A stretch of DNA of 64,000 nt from NCBI GenBank assembly GCA_002786025.1, contig NHNW01000009.1, forward strand, positions 440,376-504,375. Direction: 5' to 3'. Below the pieces are notes generated by a model. That model searched no databases, was not told the origin of the DNA, and was given only the letters and a program-made list of their open reading frames with translations. A program made the position numbers and the translations under genes. The stretch comes from Zasmidium citrigriseum. Lineage: Eukaryota; Ascomycota; Dothideomycetes; Mycosphaerellales; Mycosphaerellaceae. Below are positions 40,877-52,637 of the stretch, in pieces (within the stretch, counting starts at the first letter, position 1; each line of letters opens with the position of its first letter).

Positions 40877-42406
40877 ATGAGAACCTTCACATTCGCTATA
40901 TTGGCCCTGCTGGGCCTCGCTCGGGCGGCCGACCTGGAGCAGGAACTTGCTGCTGGAATCGACAATGGAGCAAAGGCCGCCTACTTCGTCCTACCATCCG
41001 AGGGATACGTATTTGCGCTCAATGTGGCCGAGAATGGGGATGTCTTCTACCACATGAATGCGCCGGCTTCGCATTCATGGATGGGCGTCGGTTTTGGAGG
41101 CAGCATGTCGAATGTGCGGATGCTTATCTCGTACATCGGAGACGATGGCCACACTCTGACGAATTCGTGCCGTATGTCCAGTGGGCACTCAGAGCCTGAG
41201 TGGGAGGAGGACTGCATCATCGAGAATGTGTCAACCGACAAATATGCGCCTTTCTCGAATACTCTCAGCCCGGACGGAATCATGATCGCGCACGCAGTCT
41301 GCAGAAACTGCTCCAGCTGGGTGACAGGAAGCATCGATGTCAAAGACAAGCAGCATCCTTTCATCTACGCTTTGGGCCCGAACGAGACGCTCCACTCAGA
41401 CCATAAGAATGCTGGTCTGAGACAGCATTCCGTATATGGCACTTTTAACCTGGACATGACTGTGGCGACGAACTACACCGGCGATTACGGACGAGTTCCT
41501 GCACCTCAAGATCCTGGTCTCCAAGTCGGCGAGGGATTCTGGGCTTTCGCAAACTACTTCTCTTCCACCGCGTACAATACCGGAACTCTCGCTGAGTGGG
41601 CGCCGGTTGCACATGCTGTGTTCATGTGTCTCGCTTTCCTGCTTATTTTTCCGTTGGGTGCCATTTCATTACGACTTACAAGGAGAGCAACATTCCATGC
41701 CGGAGCACAGATGGTCGGCATGGCTTTTGTCATTATTGGCTTCGCTCTCGGAGTCTACGCATCCAAGCTTTACAACAAGGTCAGTAGTACTCAAACAAAA
41801 TGCATGAATTTAGGATTGACAATCTCGCAGTCTAAAAACTTCAACTCGGCTCACCAGATCATCGGCCTGCTCATCTTCGCCGGCCTATTTTTGCAGATGG
41901 GGCTCGGACTAAGCCATCACCTCATCTTCATGCGATCAGGAACCCCGACCATCATGGGCAAAATCCACCGCTTCCTGGGTCTTTCAATCATCATCCTGGC
42001 CCTCGTAAACGGCGGTCTCGGATTCAGATTCGCCCAAGACGAGCACGACAACGTCCCATACGGCATCGTGGTCGCCGTAATGGTCGTCATCTTCGGCATC
42101 CTCTCCTTCTTCGTCTGGAGCTACGGCCGCAAACACCTCTACAAGCCCGAAAAGGAAGGCTTCATGACGCAAAACTACGGCGACGAACCACCCGCCGAAT
42201 ACGAAATGCAAGGCGGGACATACGTTCAAACGCCACGAACGCCTTTCTTTCCTACATCAAAACACGAGCACGACCCTGAGGACTTTCGAAGTCATCTCAT
42301 ACGGAATAACACCAATGGTGGAAAGGAGAGTTTGTACACTGACACGCCTGCGTCGGATCGAGAGAATCCGTTCAAAGGGAAGTGGGAAGCTGTGCCGTTG
42401 CGATAG
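40877..42406 (+). CDS. DOMON plus cytochrome b561-type ferric-reductase-like membrane protein
   Basis: Two exons, 40877-41779 and 41831-42406, joined by a 51-nt in-frame intron (GTCAGT...CTCGCAG) whose translation would insert 17 unrelated residues into the membrane domain. The product is 492 residues. Signal peptide MRTFTFAILALLGLARA is followed by a DOMON/CDH-cytochrome-like domain (~20-210: VAENGDVFYHMNAPASHSWMGVGFGGSM...; CRMSSGHSEPEW; CRNCSSW), a heme- or sugar-binding fold. Residues ~235-440 form a b561 core with His in VAHAVFMCLAFLLIFPLG, FHAGAQMVGMAF, SAHQIIGLLIF and IHRFLGLSIIILALVNGGLG, matching the four heme ligands. A cytosolic disordered tail follows. The protein likely moves electrons across the plasma or endomembrane to ferric iron or another acceptor. 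Confidence 0.93.
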   Translation: MRTFTFAILALLGLARAADLEQELAAGIDNGAKAAYFVLPSEGYVFALNVAENGDVFYHMNAPASHSWMGVGFGGSMSNVRMLISYIGDDGHTLTNSCRMSSGHSEPEWEEDCIIENVSTDKYAPFSNTLSPDGIMIAHAVCRNCSSWVTGSIDVKDKQHPFIYALGPNETLHSDHKNAGLRQHSVYGTFNLDMTVATNYTGDYGRVPAPQDPGLQVGEGFWAFANYFSSTAYNTGTLAEWAPVAHAVFMCLAFLLIFPLGAISLRLTRRATFHAGAQMVGMAFVIIGFALGVYASKLYNKVSSTQTKCMNLGLTISQSKNFNSAHQIIGLLIFAGLFLQMGLGLSHHLIFMRSGTPTIMGKIHRFLGLSIIILALVNGGLGFRFAQDEHDNVPYGIVVAVMVVIFGILSFFVWSYGRKHLYKPEKEGFMTQNYGDEPPAEYEMQGGTYVQTPRTPFFPTSKHEHDPEDFRSHLIRNNTNGGKESLYTDTPASDRENPFKGKWEAVPLR

Positions 42407-42823
42407 CACAACGACGAAAATTTGTTTGATTTTACCCGCAGGCGAGGCATTTTGCATAGCGATGCATGGACGGTGCATGTGAACAGGACATGTCGAATAC
42501 GAAGAACCAATGATACCCAAGATTTACTCAAATTATGCTTACCGTCTTTCATTGGTTTGGTCTTCGGTTCTGCAAGCGCTCTGTGGCCCGTGAGACCCCA
42601 CCCAGGCGCCTAAAGTCAATGTGCTACCAAAGATATACTGCAGAGACAAGCCTGAGCAATTTGCTAAGTGTGATTGACAGAGCCATTCTTGTCCATCCGC
42701 ATTGCCATCTCGGTGTTCAAGCTGCGTTACCGATACATGTCTTTCCTAGTGAACGGCAAGAACAACTTCTTTCGTCGTTGGACATCTTTTCGGCAGATCG
42801 ATTCACACCAGTGCATCCCTCTC
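42407..42823. other. Convergent spacer
   Basis: About 417 bases between the stops of the DOMON-b561 gene and the large 2OG oxygenase gene. No supported feature. Confidence 0.4.
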
Positions 42824-44849
42824 CTAGTCCTTCTTGTCGTTGTCCACCATCTGCTCGTCCTCGTCGTCGTCCTCGGACTCTTCTTCGTCCTCATCATCGT
42901 GATCGTCTTGCTCGTCTTCGTCGTCGTAGTAGTCGTCGTAGTCACTGTAGTCATCGTAATACTCCGCCTCAGAATCCCAGTCATCCCGAATGTTGGCCCA
43001 GAAAGACTCCGGATGCTTGTCTCCGCGCCGACGGTAAGGCGGAACACGGATGAGCATGATCGCACGAGAGTACCAAATGTCGATGCCGGGCTCGTTGCCG
43101 TACTTCACCAATGTCAGCTTCCTCTTACATCAACCATCGAGTACTTTCTTGCACTTACCGTCATGTACGCCATCTGCGGCTCCCTGAAATCCTTCGTCTC
43201 ATCGCCCTTGGTGCTGGATTGACCGGTCTTCTTGGACTTCTTGGGCAAAGGGTTGATCCATGTGACTTTGCCCTCCTGCATCTCATATCCGAAGCCCATA
43301 CCACCCTCAGGATCGAGGCTACCGCTTCCGTTGTTGCCTTGATTGAAGCCATAGAACTTGCTGGCCATGTGGTGGTTGGAGCCGTCGTGGTAGGAGTAGT
43401 TGGTGGAGATGACCGGTCCCAGCAGGCACCATAGGCCCAGGGCCTGGGCGGTCTCAAAGAGGGCCATATCGGCGCCTTTGAGTGAGCTTGGAAGGAAGTT
43501 GAGGTGCTTGTTCGTATGGGCGTAGCTGTGATTGAGCCAGACGGCGAGAATGCGGCCTGCAATACTGGTTAGTATTGACAAGATCGCAAGGTAGGGACTG
43601 GAGAGCACATACCGTGGCGGAGGAAGCCGGACGAGTCCAGAGCAGCCCCCAGCGTCTCGTAGAGTGGGAGCTGGGTTGGGTCAAGAGTAGACTTGACTCC
43701 GGCGAGATGACCGAGGCCTCCTAAGAAGATGTCAGCAGGGAAGCAGAGGCACTATATCGATTCGGCCAAACTTACGAGACACGTAGAGGTTGTAGGTCAG
43801 AGTGACACGATGACCAGAAGTGACTTCGAACACCTCATGCTCGCAGTCGCTGTAGAAGGCAGCCCACTTGATGGTTGGTGGAGCATCATCGCCATATTCC
43901 TCCTTCATGGCTGTGGTCGACCAGTCGAAATCGAGGCAGCTGCCAGCATTGCGGACGGCCAACGTTCCACCTGTGAGGACATGTTAGGTTCCGGATTACG
44001 GCAAAGTCAGGACATGAGTGCTGAAACCCTACCTTCATGGTCCACAGGCAAGCAAACGACGAGGCTGCCGATCTGGGCCTCACTGCGAGGAGTGTCGACA
44101 TGGGCCTGTGGAAAGATTAGCTTGGCCGCACTGATTTGGTCGTTGTTCAGTCTGAATACCTTGAACTTGCCGCTTGGCCCGCTGTATACATTGAGCTTGT
44201 ACAGCTCGGCCTAGACAATGGTCAACAGTGCTTTCCAGAAGTGTTCGTTTGTTCATACCTTGATGCTGCAGTGATGCTTATCCTGCTTGGTCTGTGGCAC
44301 CAAGAGCTGAGCGACGACGTCAACAATGCCAGCCTCGTATGGGCAGAAAGTCGTGGCAAAAGCCGCTTTGTCAAGTTTTCCGGCTTTACGATAGCTCTCG
44401 TCCAGGACTTCCTCGTTGCCACGACCAAAAGAGGCTGGCTGACATGCCTTCACCAATGCGTTGATCTCGTCAGAGGAAGCGGTGTCGATTGGAAGCGTCA
44501 GGGTGATGCCCTTGCCGCTCTCGCCGAAGCGAATGTGGACCGGATCAATGGCGTTGGGATGGTCTTTGACATCGACCAAAGTCTTGAACGAAACAGATCC
44601 GCCGCAGGCAAACGTGGCGGAGTGGGCGTGAGTCTTGAGGGACGTGCGAAGATCGGTCAAGATTTGCTTCTCCTCCTCAGCTTGCTCGGCTCGCTCACGC
44701 TCTTTCTCAGCCCGCAGACGCTGCTTCTCGGCCTTTGCTTCTGCCTTTGCGGCCGCCTTTGCAGCAGCTCGGTCGGCTTTGGCCTGGGCTTTGGCAGCGG
44801 CCTTGCCAGTTGTGTCCTGGACTGCTGGGATCTGACTCTGGTCTGCCAT
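42824..44849 (-). CDS. 2-oxoglutarate/Fe(II) oxygenase-like protein with acidic Asp/Tyr tail (seven exons)
   Basis: Seven reverse-strand exons: 44849-44259, 44210-44160, 44105-44033, 43970-43776, 43720-43613, 43556-43159, 43102-42824; introns 48-62 nt with canonical ends. The product is 564 residues. Residues 1-75 are an Ala/Lys/Glu-rich charged helix (KAAAKAQAKADRAAAKAAAK). The dioxygenase core shows AELYKLNVYSGPSGKFK, AHVDTPRSEAQIGSLVVCLP (His-x-Asp iron ligands), then WAAFYSDCEHEVFEVTSGHRVTLTYNLY (second His and the Arg expected to bind 2-oxoglutarate). Further domain: RILAVWLNHSYAHTN, LPSSLKGADMALFETAQALG. The C-terminus is very acidic (DSEAEYYDDYSDYDDYYDDEDE...). Related fungal proteins are annotated as prolyl-hydroxylase-like, but the substrate is unknown. 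The last intron could end 15 nt earlier (adding LTLVK). Confidence 0.87.
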
Positions 44850-45696
44850 GTCTGCGAATCGAGTGAGTAATATTTTCAGAAGCGGGGGGAAAAGGAACAA
44901 AGGATTGTAAGGAAGAGGGAAAGCGAGAGCAAAGGCAGGTGACGAGGCGAAATGCCTTCAAACGGAGTCTGGCCAGCACGACCACAGCTTTGACACCTGT
45001 GTATGCGAGAAGCAAGGCAGTTCAAGAGTCTTCTGCGGCAACGTGCATACTTGTTGGCCAGCTCGTTAAGTCGATGACTCTCTCGCCGTATATCTTACCG
45101 TGGGATGGTCTACTGTTTGCGATGCTGATTTCAAAGGTTTTCTCTTTAGAGACCAGCGGGTATGGAGAGTTTTCCAGTCTCAGCGCACTTTGAACACAGA
45201 GCCCTGCGTATATCGATGGTGTCGGTCTTCTGTACTGAGCTGCGGGTATCCGTGTTTGCGCGTGTTGAAGCTCTGGACGCGGACGCGAAAGGACGTGAAG
45301 TTAGTCGCGCCCGGGCCACTGTGGATTTTGCTTCGATTTCTGTGTCTTTCTGCCAAACATCCTCGTGTATATGAACGCTGTTCGTGGGCAAAGACGTCGA
45401 CGACATATCAACCAACATTCCTTGAGTGAAAAGACATGTGACGATCAAGAAGTTCAGGTCGACAGTATTGAAGAGCAAAGCGACTTTTTCAAAGCACAGT
45501 TGAAAGAAGCACCCAGTAGAACAATTGGACGATTCCGCGAGCAGCGACTAATGCATCTCTGCGTTGGCATTGATATCTCCGGCACCGAGACCCACTCCCT
45601 TTGCTCAGACTTCGAACTTCACGATGGCAGAGAATCCACAGATCGAACTTAAAGCTCGTTGGCGATTGAACGTGCTCAAAGCATCCTCTGAAAGCA
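44850..45696. promoter_or_regulatory. Divergent promoter region of two 2OG oxygenases
   Basis: About 850 bases between two genes on opposite strands that both encode Fe(II)/2OG enzymes of different families. No gene is supported within it. Shared regulation is possible but I see no clear shared operator. Confidence 0.4.
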
Positions 45697-46954
45697 ATGG
45701 GTACAATGACTGAGATAGAAACCTTGGCATTGCCTCCCTATTACCATCCGCCGGAGACGAAGTATGATCGTAAGTCCGATTCTTTCTGCGAAGCTCGTGG
45801 TAGTCTGTTGCCTCTAATAGATGACAGTGAACTGGGCCGAGCTGGCGACTCTTGACCTATCTGACTTTGACCAACCCGGTGGGAAGGAGAGACTCGCAAA
45901 GCAGCTCCAGGATGCCATCCAGAACGTAGGTCCGTAGATGCCCTCCGCCAACCTACCCGCATGCCTTCTCACGCCATTGTAAGGCTTCTTCTATGTCACG
46001 AACTTTGGCCTCACTCAAGAGCAAATCGACCGCCAATTCGCCATCGGCAAGTCCTTCTTCGATTCGCCCTACGATGACAAGATCAAGCATCGTGCGGCGC
46101 TCGAGCGTGGCAGCAACTTCGGGTATACGCCTCTGGGAATTCGAGAGATCACCCCCGGAGCTTTCAATAATTGGGAAGTGCTCAATCTGCCCAAGTTTAC
46201 TGCTGCGTATGAGGCAGAGCGTCCGCGGCCGAAGATCGTCGAGGATCATAGCGATGAGGTCCAGCGTTTCGCACAGCATATCTATCATGAGATTGTGAAC
46301 AAACTCTTGGTGTTGTGCGCCATCATGCTGGAAGCCCCTGAAGATACTTTCTTGCGGACTCATCGATATGAGGAGAAATCGAATTGCCATCTTCGATATA
46401 TGAAGTACCACGCCGCCAGTTCTCCAGAAAGCTCAAAGTTGGGTGATATGTGGTATGTCGTCCAGAAGATCCCTTTCTCAGCAGACTTGCTGACGAACTG
46501 TCCTCATAGGTTCAAAGGCCACACCGACTTCGGCTCGTTGACGCTCGTCTTTCGTCAGCCAGTCGCAGCACTGCAAGTACTTTCCAAGGACGGCAGCTGG
46601 AAATGGGTCAAATCCATGCCAGGTAGCATCACAGTCAACATCGGCGACACTCTCGAGCTAGTGTCGAAAGGCTTTCTCCCGAGCAGCATCCATCGTGTCG
46701 TTGGGCCTCCACCAGACCAGAGAGATGTCGAACGTCACTGCTTGATGTACTTCGTTCGACCTGAGGATCAAATGGAACTGAAATCCGTCCAGAGTCCGAT
46801 ACTGGAAGGACTTGAAGGCCAGCCCGGTCTCGATGCAGGCTTCATAGCCGCCGAATGGGTGAAGGCTCGTGTCCTGAGCGGTCGTGGCAAAGTCCAGAGT
46901 GAGCAAAAGCAGGAAGAGGTCTTGCCGGGTATGCAAATCAAGTACTATACGTAA
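45697..46954 (+). CDS. Isopenicillin-N-synthase/DIOX-family 2OG-Fe(II) oxygenase
   Basis: Four exons: 45697-45769, 45828-45929, 45984-46452, 46510-46954 (introns 58, 54, 57 nt). The third intron is in frame and would insert 19 residues just before the first iron-binding His. The product is 362 residues. It begins MGTMTEIETLALPPYY (a second ATG three codons on). The DIOX-N domain contains WAELATLDLSDFDQPGG..LAKQLQDAIQNVGFFYVTNFGL. The catalytic core has FKGHTDFGSLTLVF (His-x-Asp), MPGSITVNIGDTLELVSKGFLPSSIHRVV (distal His) and ERHCLMYFVRP (Arg for 2-oxoglutarate). This soluble family includes GA oxidases and secondary-metabolite hydroxylases. No biosynthetic cluster surrounds it, so no substrate can be assigned. 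Confidence 0.92.
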
Positions 46955-46955
46955 C

Positions 46956-48908
46956 TCAAGGAAGCATCTCTCTAGGCAGTTGCTCTTGTCCGGGCACCAG
47001 AAGACTTGAGGTGCTACTGTGCCTTGTATGTTGTACAAGTTCGGTGGTCTCCACGGGACCATCAGGAAGCAATGTGCCAGGCCCATGCCCAACAATAGGT
47101 CCCTGACGTTCTCTCAGAAGAGACCTTCTTCTCTTCTTCTGATGTAGTCCAAGCTTCGAGACCTCTTTCGATGCAACAGCACCATATGCCAGTAGCTGCA
47201 GTGGTTCCATAAGCTGCCATTCGGACTTTTCCATATCTTGTGCATTCCTGTTCGCACGCAATCTCCGTATGATCAAAGTCGCACGCACCCAGCGCCAGGC
47301 CTGCCAGACAGTGCACAGCAGGATCAGGCAGGCGATACACAAGGCAAGAACAGTGACACCGCCGATCTCTACGTTGACCATGTATCGATGCTCATAGATC
47401 CTGTACGGTATCGGTGAGCTGTCCGCAATATCAGGATTCGTCCCGCTCCAAGCAGTCAGAACAATTCCCACGATCTGTGACAATATGTACTCGAGCGGCG
47501 ACATATTGAATGCCTTCATCCGTTCGTAGTCGGGTCCATTAGTAGCCAGATAGTCCGTATTGAAGAGCTTGCTGTACCCGTCGCCAATGTTGTTCGATTG
47601 CGCCGTTCTTTCAAAGGCATAGTCTAGCCAGCCCATTGGGTTCTTTCCGTAATTCTCTTGGCAGGTCTCGTTGGTAGAATTGGTGCTCATGACGCCTCCG
47701 TTCAGCGTGAAATTGACCCACTGCCAGGAGTATGTTTTGTCATTGTAAGGCGCATCGCAGAGCGCAGTAAAGTGCGTCTCGTTATAGGTCTCGTTGGTAT
47801 AAGGGGCTGGGTTGCCAGTGGCCAGACGCGAGAGAATATCGGCATAGAGGCCAGATCCAGTCAACACAGTGAGAGATGTATCTTCTGGTTTCTTGCTTCG
47901 AGAGACCACCATGGTCCCATTGCTCTGGCTAGTCACCAAATACGTCTGATTGAACTCCGTGTCTGGATTGATGCTGATCTCGTACACATCCAAGGTAATG
48001 CCTAGGTAAGGATCTGGTCGAGAGGTCACGTACGTGTACCTCGCCCTGCTGTCGTCATCCACAGGCGTACAGGTGACAAGATTCGGCTTCAAAATCGGTA
48101 GGCAATACTGCGTTTCCTCGTCACCGAACTTGCTCGAAACAGTATGGTTTGCAAAATGGGTCATGGCATCGATCGGCAAAGCCTGCGTTCCGACTGGTCC
48201 GGAGAAGGTGACATTTGCAAAGGTGTAAGGTGTGTGGGTAATCAGCTGTGAAGTCAATGCGCTCGATGCCAGGCCATATGTGCAGTTTGCAGCTGTCAGA
48301 GACTCGCGGCAAGCATCCGGAAACATGGGAACGTTCGCGCCCAAGGTAAGGTTGACGATTTCGAAATCATGAACCTTGGGCACCAGACGAGGGTCGATTA
48401 CGAAAACCAGAGACAACACCCAAGACATGCCGCCAAATGCTGCGATGGCGACTGAATATGGAACCGTAAGCTTCCAGAGTGGTCGATTATGAAAGGCCAG
48501 TCCAATCATGTTCAAGACATCCTTCTTGGATACCTCCGAGCGGGCTTCAAGCTTAGCAATGGTCAACTCCTTGGTTTCGAAATCGGCCAAGGATTCGGCG
48601 TTGTTTGCGAGTCTAGAGAAATGGTCAGCGATGTTGAGAGCATAAAGAATTTGGTTGACTTACGAGAGACAGTGTGAGAGGAGCCATGAAACCAGGAGGG
48701 CAACGCCAATGACCACGAAGTTGACATATTGCTGAGTCGTCTTCAGGCTGTAGGTCGTCGGCAGGGACCATGGTCGGTGAGAAAAGGTCGGGAAGAGAGC
48801 TACAGTAGTCGCAGCAAGCACAACTGAGAGGACCTGGACTGAGGCATCGTACCAGAAGCGGCTTCGTCGTGGCTTGGTCAATTTCTGGAGTGGAGTGTAG
48901 GAGCTCAT
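46956..48908 (-). CDS. Fungal multi-span membrane protein with large N-glycosylated extracellular loop
   Basis: Two reverse-strand exons, 48908-48664 and 48612-46956, with a 51-nt intron (GTAAGT...GCTGAC...CTCTAG). The product is 633 residues. Membrane segments are predicted at ~26-46 (ASVQVLSVVLAATTVALF), ~63-80 (YVNFVVIGVALLVSWLLS), ~125-150 (LTVPYSVAIAAFGGMSWVLSLVFVI) and ~500-525 (IGGVTVLALCIACLILLCTVW). Between the third and fourth lies a ~350-residue outside loop with many N-glycosylation sequons (NLT, NCT, NVT, NHT, NQT, NGT, NET, NFT, NST) and paired Cys. The C-terminal ~110 residues are basic and cytosolic. I recognise no characterised family. Its stop codon is one base from the stop of the convergent oxygenase. 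Confidence 0.83.
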
Positions 48909-50588
48909 GGATACGAGATGCGGTACGGCTGCGGTACGGCACAGGGTCGTGGCTACCGCCTCCGATGCGATGGATCAAGAGGACGTCCAGGATACAAGTA
49001 GGGATTTATTCAGCTGATCTGCTCAGGGCAGTGCTAAATTAATATTCAGCGCATGCCGCTTTGGGCGCAGCCAACTCGTTAGCCGAACTCACCGTGGGGG
49101 CCGTCGCCACGGACGTACGTACCTAAACTCATTGTGGTATTCAAGAGCTGTGAGTATCTCCAGAACAGATAAAAAGCCCTAAGACGCACTGTAGCAGCTA
49201 ATCGAAGCTGGAAATACGCTGCTGCTGAAAGGGTAGTGGGCTTGACCTGAGGATGGTCCCAAACTCGTTGCCAGAAGGGTTTGAATGTAGGGCAGACGAG
49301 GTAATACTGAAAACTTCATCTCGTGGTGCATCTGCACAGTCTTGAGAAAGATGCCTCATTGTCGATGGCTGCTGCTCAGTCTTAGATTTTGAGCGAAGTG
49401 CTGGGAAGTAGTGAAGGACCGGAGCACTCCAAGATTCGCTGCGTTGGCCCACATGCCACTTAGATGCTTGGCTAACGCCGAGGGACACTCCTTCGCACGT
49501 CTCTTGTCGCGATGGCTTGGGCAACATGTATCGGCATGTCGTGATGAGGTTGTGGTCGTGATTCTCGGAGAAGGAGAGAAGGGACGTTTGCTTCGAGGCC
49601 CGTGCACGAGCCATCCCCAACCACCTCCCTTTCTTTCTCCTTCATCGAAACCTACGGAGTACTCTCCTTCCCATCCCCAACATCGAATCTACAGCGACCG
49701 GCGATCACAACTTCTCTCCTACCCATACTCCGTACCCTCACGACATTCTGTTTCCCAGAATTCTCATCACCGTCATCCCGAGCATCAAAGTAGCCCAATG
49801 GCCTGGGGCAAACTCGGATTGAGCAGCTGGGTCGCAAGAGTCATCGAGAACTTCTTTCGACACAAGAACTTAGCCACTGCATTGTAACATCATCAGTAGC
49901 AAGAGCTCATGACCACGTCGGGAAACACTCCACCTGCTTTCTCTTATCCGTGTCGCAAAAGAGCTGGCTCTTGTCACCTCGGACGGCGACAACGACTAAT
50001 GCTTTGACTGCGCGGATCGAGTCCTCAGATCTAGCCTACCAGAATCGTCAAACCATGGCGGTTTCTTCGAACACATGCTCGAAGCTCTCGCTTTGGCGAA
50101 GCCAGCGTGTTATTTTCCCGGCCTTGACCATCTGCTCCGCCCCCAGCTCTGGGTAGCTGATTTGGTACCATCCTGTAACTTGACCCCAATCATCAGCTCG
50201 ACGCTCCTATTCTGGGGAAGTCGGTGGGCACCTTCTCACACAAACTAGCCTCCCATCATACTCCATTCCACGACATTGTCGGGCTCACTCATTCATTGCG
50301 GGTTTCTGACCCCTCGTGCCCGCTCGTCAGAAGCTAAGTATTCTTCATCAGGCAACACTAGCACATGAAATCGTGCCGACCTCGCAAAAAGCCATCACAA
50401 GCCTGTCTCGTTAGGACATTATCACAAGCCTTCTTCGGCCGGCGGTCATTCTTGAGGTCTCTTGATCATGTCATTCTTTCTAACCACAAACGCTGAAGCT
50501 CCGTACCAACTCCATCGCATTGTCCAATCGAAGACGATATCAGGCACGATCCACCCTAAACCTGACGCTGGACATATCGACCGCAAGC
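48909..50588. other. Intergenic region (1.7 kb)
   Basis: No supported gene; the flanks are the start of the membrane protein gene on the reverse strand and the decayed repeat protein. Open frames (e.g. 49411-49887) are compositionally unconvincing. Confidence 0.4.
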
Positions 50589-51704
50589 ATGTCGCGCAAG
50601 GCTGTCTCAGATGCGAGCAAGGCGAAGATGCCCGACTTGACGTCCAAGCATGTGCTGAATGATGTGCTGAAATACGACATACCCGATAGCTACTTCACCA
50701 AGACCGGCGTCTTGATATCGAAGGGTGTTGGTGCGAAGAAGGAAAGCAGGTCAGCAGATGATCGGCGGGTGCTTCAGGAATGGGTGGCGTACAATCACAC
50801 TCATATTGGACCTGTTGCGGCAACTGAACTCCTCGACATGGCTATCCGTATGGAACCCGGTCGACGGCCTCGCTCAGCTGATCCATGTCAAAGGCAAGAT
50901 CAGAGGCACAGAGAAAGGCGAGACTCCACTTCAAGACTATCAGAAGCAGAGCAGTCTTCGGAACAAGTCAAAGAAAGAGAGACTGGACTTAGCAGATTTG
51001 GAGGCCGTGAAAAAGGCGATCAATACCAACAACGAGACAAATCAACGGTTTTACAACTCTCTCAGTCCCATCTGGCTGCAGCATCCCTACCTAATCCGCT
51101 TCAACGACAGAGACATGCAGAGAAAGGTCGCCGAACTTCTTCAAGCGTTCTACAACGACAAGCTCCGTTACAAGCTCGCAAGAATCGGGATGATTTCCCG
51201 AGTACTTCACCGCCTTGGAATGAGCAATGCGGAGATCTCAATATGCTGTCTCATCGCCCAGCTTTGAAGAGTCTGGAATAACTGTTCGGCGTGACGAGCA
51301 ACACGATCATACAAGCCGGATGTCAAGTCCTGGTCGGTAGCGTGAACGCGATCCAAGTTCCTCCATCTCAAACCCCACCAGCAGACAACGAAGACTCATC
51401 AGACGACAAAAACACCCCGAAGACCGACATCACGACTCCCAAGACCAAATCAAAGAAGCGAAACCGATTTCCCCTGCCTGGTGAAGATGAACACGGCCGT
51501 GGCACCACCAAGGTAAAATCGGAGAAATAGGAAGAGGACGACGAGAAGAATTCTGTGAAGATCGATCAAGAGCCCGAAGAAGATCATTTGGAGCGCCAGA
51601 CGTCCGACTCGGAGGATATGGGCACAAATTCCAACAGTAACCAAATCCGTCATACCGTGAAGCAGACAGCAGACCAACCAGGACACCAGGACTCAATGCG
51701 TGCT

Positions 51705-51902
51705 GGACTTCACCGGATTGGAGACCAGCAGCCTCACGACAAGAAGTCTGAACGACATGGTGTTGATGCTCGACTTCCCCGGATCGAACACGAGCAGCCT
51801 CACGAGAGGAGGTCTGAAGGACGTGATGTCGATGCTGGGGTTCCACAGATCGGACACCAGCAGCCTCATGACAAGAGCTCTGAAGCAGATAATACTGGAT
51901 CT
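51705..51902 (+). repeat. 66-nt coding repeat, array 1 (three units)
   Basis: Three consecutive 66-nt units (51705, 51771, 51837) encode GLHRIGDQQPHDKKSERHGV-type 22-residue repeats: variable start, IG/IEH, conserved QPH, KKSE/RRSE, GVDA-type end. Unit length is exactly 22 codons in all three. Confidence 0.8.
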
Positions 51903-52307
51903 CATAAGGATTCAAACGCCCCAAAGACCCCCGAGACTCCCAAGAAAGCTACAACTGAGGAATGGTTGAACGGCGAGACTTGGGCGTCGGATTGGTTAGA
52001 GGCTACTGCGACTCCCCAACGCTTCCTGATGATCAAGATCGTCATAGTCTGCCAAGATCCCACCGAACTGATGCTCGATCGCGTCGCCAGTGTCCTCTTC
52101 AAGATGAAAGACGATCAAGTTTGGAAGATGAATGGGAATGGAACCTTCACCGGGAAATGGGTGAGACAAAACAAGCACAAGTTGGTTCGTTGGCTGGAAT
52201 ATCTTAAAGCAGACGACATCATCGCGAAGCTCGATCAGCCGCAAAGTACTCAATTCGAATTTCAGACGACTGGATGCACAGAGGAAGCCAGTGACGGGGG
52301 CGAGCCG

Positions 52308-52637
52308 GGATATCAACAGGCCAAAGTCAGCCAGACTAACGGCAATGAGGCTATTGAAAACGGGAGCGAGTACAGCATTCATCAGGTTCAAGTTTCCCAG
52401 CCTGGAGAGACGAAAGATGCCATGGATGAGAGTCAACAGGGAGCTCAGAGTGCTGGAGTTCCCCAGCCTGGCGACAAGAAGAGTGTCAGTGAGGAGAGCG
52501 AGCGAGGTAGTCCAAATGGACGAGTTCACCTGACCGTAGACATGGAGGTTGCTTGCAACATGGCTGAACAGAGCATTGAGGATATACGAGTTCACCCAAA
52601 TGGTGCCGAGGAAGACATTGAGATGGGTCGGGCTGAT
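52308..52637 (+). repeat. 66-nt coding repeat, array 2 (five units)
   Basis: Five consecutive 66-nt units start at 52308, 52374, 52440, 52506 and 52572. They encode 22-residue repeats of the pattern S/G-x-x-V-x-Q/H-x-G...E-x-x-E (for example SIHQVQVSQPGETKDAMDES and GAQSAGVPQPGDKKSVSEES). Same period as array 1 but different sequence, so both may descend from one ancestral repeat. Confidence 0.75.

Noticed and set aside
40877..49000. Secondary-metabolite gene cluster around the oxygenases
   Set aside because: No polyketide synthase, NRPS, terpene synthase, P450 or pathway regulator is present in the neighbourhood.
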